Shown here: positions 5,358-6,248 of the stretch, in pieces
Position numbering within the stretch: the first letter of the stretch is position 1
Layout: each line of letters opens with the position of its first letter
Assembly (NCBI GenBank): GCA_044356865.1
Contig: JBIKVN010000197.1
Location: 1-6,248 of the forward strand
Reading direction: 5' to 3'
DNA from: JBEIUL01 sp044356865
Lineage (GTDB): Bacteria > Planctomycetota > Phycisphaerae > Phycisphaerales > SM1A02
DNA: 6,248 nt
Made by a program: the position numbers and the translations under genes
Notes under the pieces: generated by a model
What the model saw: the letters and a program-made list of their open reading frames with translations, nothing else
What the model was told of the DNA's origin: nothing
Databases searched by the model: none

Positions 5358-6248
5358 ATGCTCGAGGCTGCCGGATTCGCGATGTTCGACCTGATGGACC
5401 TCGGATCGCCCCCGTTCCTCACCTACATCGAGATCACGCCCGGCCGCTTCGTCGGTCGTCTCCATCCGGTCGTGGTGCACTTCCCGATCGCTCTCGTGAT
5501 GCTCGCGGCGGCGGTCGAGCTGGTGCGGGCGGTGCGGCGGCAGCGGGGGCTGTCGGCGGCGACGCCGCTGCTCGTGAACGTGGCCGCCGCGAGCGGGGTG
5601 ATCGCGGCGATCACCGGCTGGCTCATCGCGGCGAACGAGCGGGGCGGCGACGACTCGTCGGAGCTCTTCGGCCATCGCTGGCTCGGGACGGTCGCGTCGG
5701 TGCTGCTGGTGGGGCTCGCGTGGCGGGTCTCCGTGGCGGCAGCCCGGCGGCCGGACCCGGCGACGGCCGGACTCGGCGCGGTGCGGTTCCAGACGGTCGC
5801 CCTCGCCGGCCTCGTCGGCTTCGCGTCGCACCTCGGCGGCGAGATGGTCTACGGCAAGGGCTACCTGCTCGAGGGGCTCGGCCGGGCCGTGCGGCCGGAT
5901 CCGGTCGAGGCGGTGGCGGCCGAGGCGCCCGCGGCGGACACCACCGTCGTCGCGGCGTCGCTCTCGGCGAATGCGGCGACTTTCCGCGACACGATCGAGC
6001 CGATTTTCGCGGCCCGTTGCGAGGAATGCCACGGGAACTCGAAGCGGAAGGGCGGGCTGCAGCTCGTGCCGATCGCGAAGGCGTTCCCCGCCGACGGTCC
6101 CGACGACCGCGAGGACTGGACAATCGAGCCCGGCGACGCCGCGGCGAGCCTGGTCGTGCGTCGGGTCGAGCTGCCGCGGGATGATCCCGACGCGATGCCG
6201 CCCGAGGGCGAGCCGCTGACGCCCGAGCAGATTGCCGCGCTCAAGGCG
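5358..6248 (+). CDS. DUF2231 membrane domain fused to planctomycete-type cytochrome c domain (3' part outside window)
   Basis: The visible 297 residues run open to the right edge. Residues about 35-170 form a four-helix membrane domain of the DUF2231 type: HPVVVHFPIALVMLAAAVEL (36-55), LLVNVAAASGVIAAITGWLI (71-90), LFGHRWLGTVASVLLVGLAW (103-122) and VALAGLVGFASHLGGEMVYG (147-166). H36, H41, H106 and H158 lie at membrane edges and could bind haem b; that is inferred. After an alanine-rich linker, a cytochrome c domain of the planctomycete type begins near 205 (FRDTIEPIFAARCEECHG). C221, C224 and H225 form the CxxCH haem c site, and M280 in AMPPEGEPLTPEQ is the likely distal ligand. The domain should face the periplasm. 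The role is probably membrane electron transfer; donor and acceptor are unknown. Planctomycete proteins of this kind often continue into repeat domains, which cannot be seen here. Start ATG 5358 has GGAGG at 5-nt spacing. Confidence 0.9.
   Translation, partial: MLEAAGFAMFDLMDLGSPPFLTYIEITPGRFVGRLHPVVVHFPIALVMLAAAVELVRAVRRQRGLSAATPLLVNVAAASGVIAAITGWLIAANERGGDDSSELFGHRWLGTVASVLLVGLAWRVSVAAARRPDPATAGLGAVRFQTVALAGLVGFASHLGGEMVYGKGYLLEGLGRAVRPDPVEAVAAEAPAADTTVVAASLSANAATFRDTIEPIFAARCEECHGNSKRKGGLQLVPIAKAFPADGPDDREDWTIEPGDAAASLVVRRVELPRDDPDAMPPEGEPLTPEQIAALKA

Noticed and set aside
4665..6032. - strand open frame of 455 codons
   Set aside because: It is antisense to the 3661 gene and to the DUF2231-cytochrome gene and crosses a terminator and promoter; no coherent protein features.
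1..6248. Mobile element, CRISPR array, toxin-antitoxin, defence or biosynthetic cluster
   Set aside because: No transposase or integrase motifs, terminal repeats, spaced direct repeats or paired small genes were found. All five coding genes have chromosomal-type functions and similar base composition.

Overview
The window is very GC-rich (roughly 70% by eye) and looks like chromosomal DNA of a planctomycete, probably of the Phycisphaerae type. The evidence is a sigma-70 factor with the planctomycete-style region 2.4/3.0, a UVR-motif protein with the Glu-Trp-Pro and Arg-Pro-Asp-Gly signatures I associate with that group, and a protein ending in a planctomycete-type cytochrome c domain. The assignment rests on remembered family patterns, not on a database search.

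Layout, left to right. 1-589 (-): N-terminal 196 codons of an RpoD/SigA-family sigma factor; the rest lies beyond the left edge. 590-942: gene-free, with two GC-rich hairpins next to the sigma start and a near-perfect 22-bp palindrome. 943-1698 (+): UvrB/UvrC-motif protein of unknown function. 1703-3631 (-): secreted M28 zinc peptidase with PA and PDZ domains, convergent with the UVR gene across only 4 bp. 3661-5022 (+): conserved envelope protein of unknown function with a signal peptide and two membrane segments, divergent from the peptidase across 29 bp. 5023-5357: gene-free, with a clear rho-independent terminator, a possible structured RNA and a promoter. 5358-6248 (+): four-helix DUF2231 membrane domain joined to a cytochrome c domain; its 3' end is beyond the window.

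The genes do not form one obvious pathway. Three of the five act at or outside the cytoplasmic membrane (peptidase, two-helix protein, haem protein), one is a transcription factor, and one is a cytoplasmic protein of unknown role. I see no transposase, integrase, CRISPR array, tRNA, rRNA or defence cassette. The region reads as ordinary core or lineage-specific chromosome. The most interesting points are the 5023-5357 gap, the DUF2231-cytochrome c fusion, and the compact divergent start in which the peptidase's likely promoter overlaps the neighbour's start codon.
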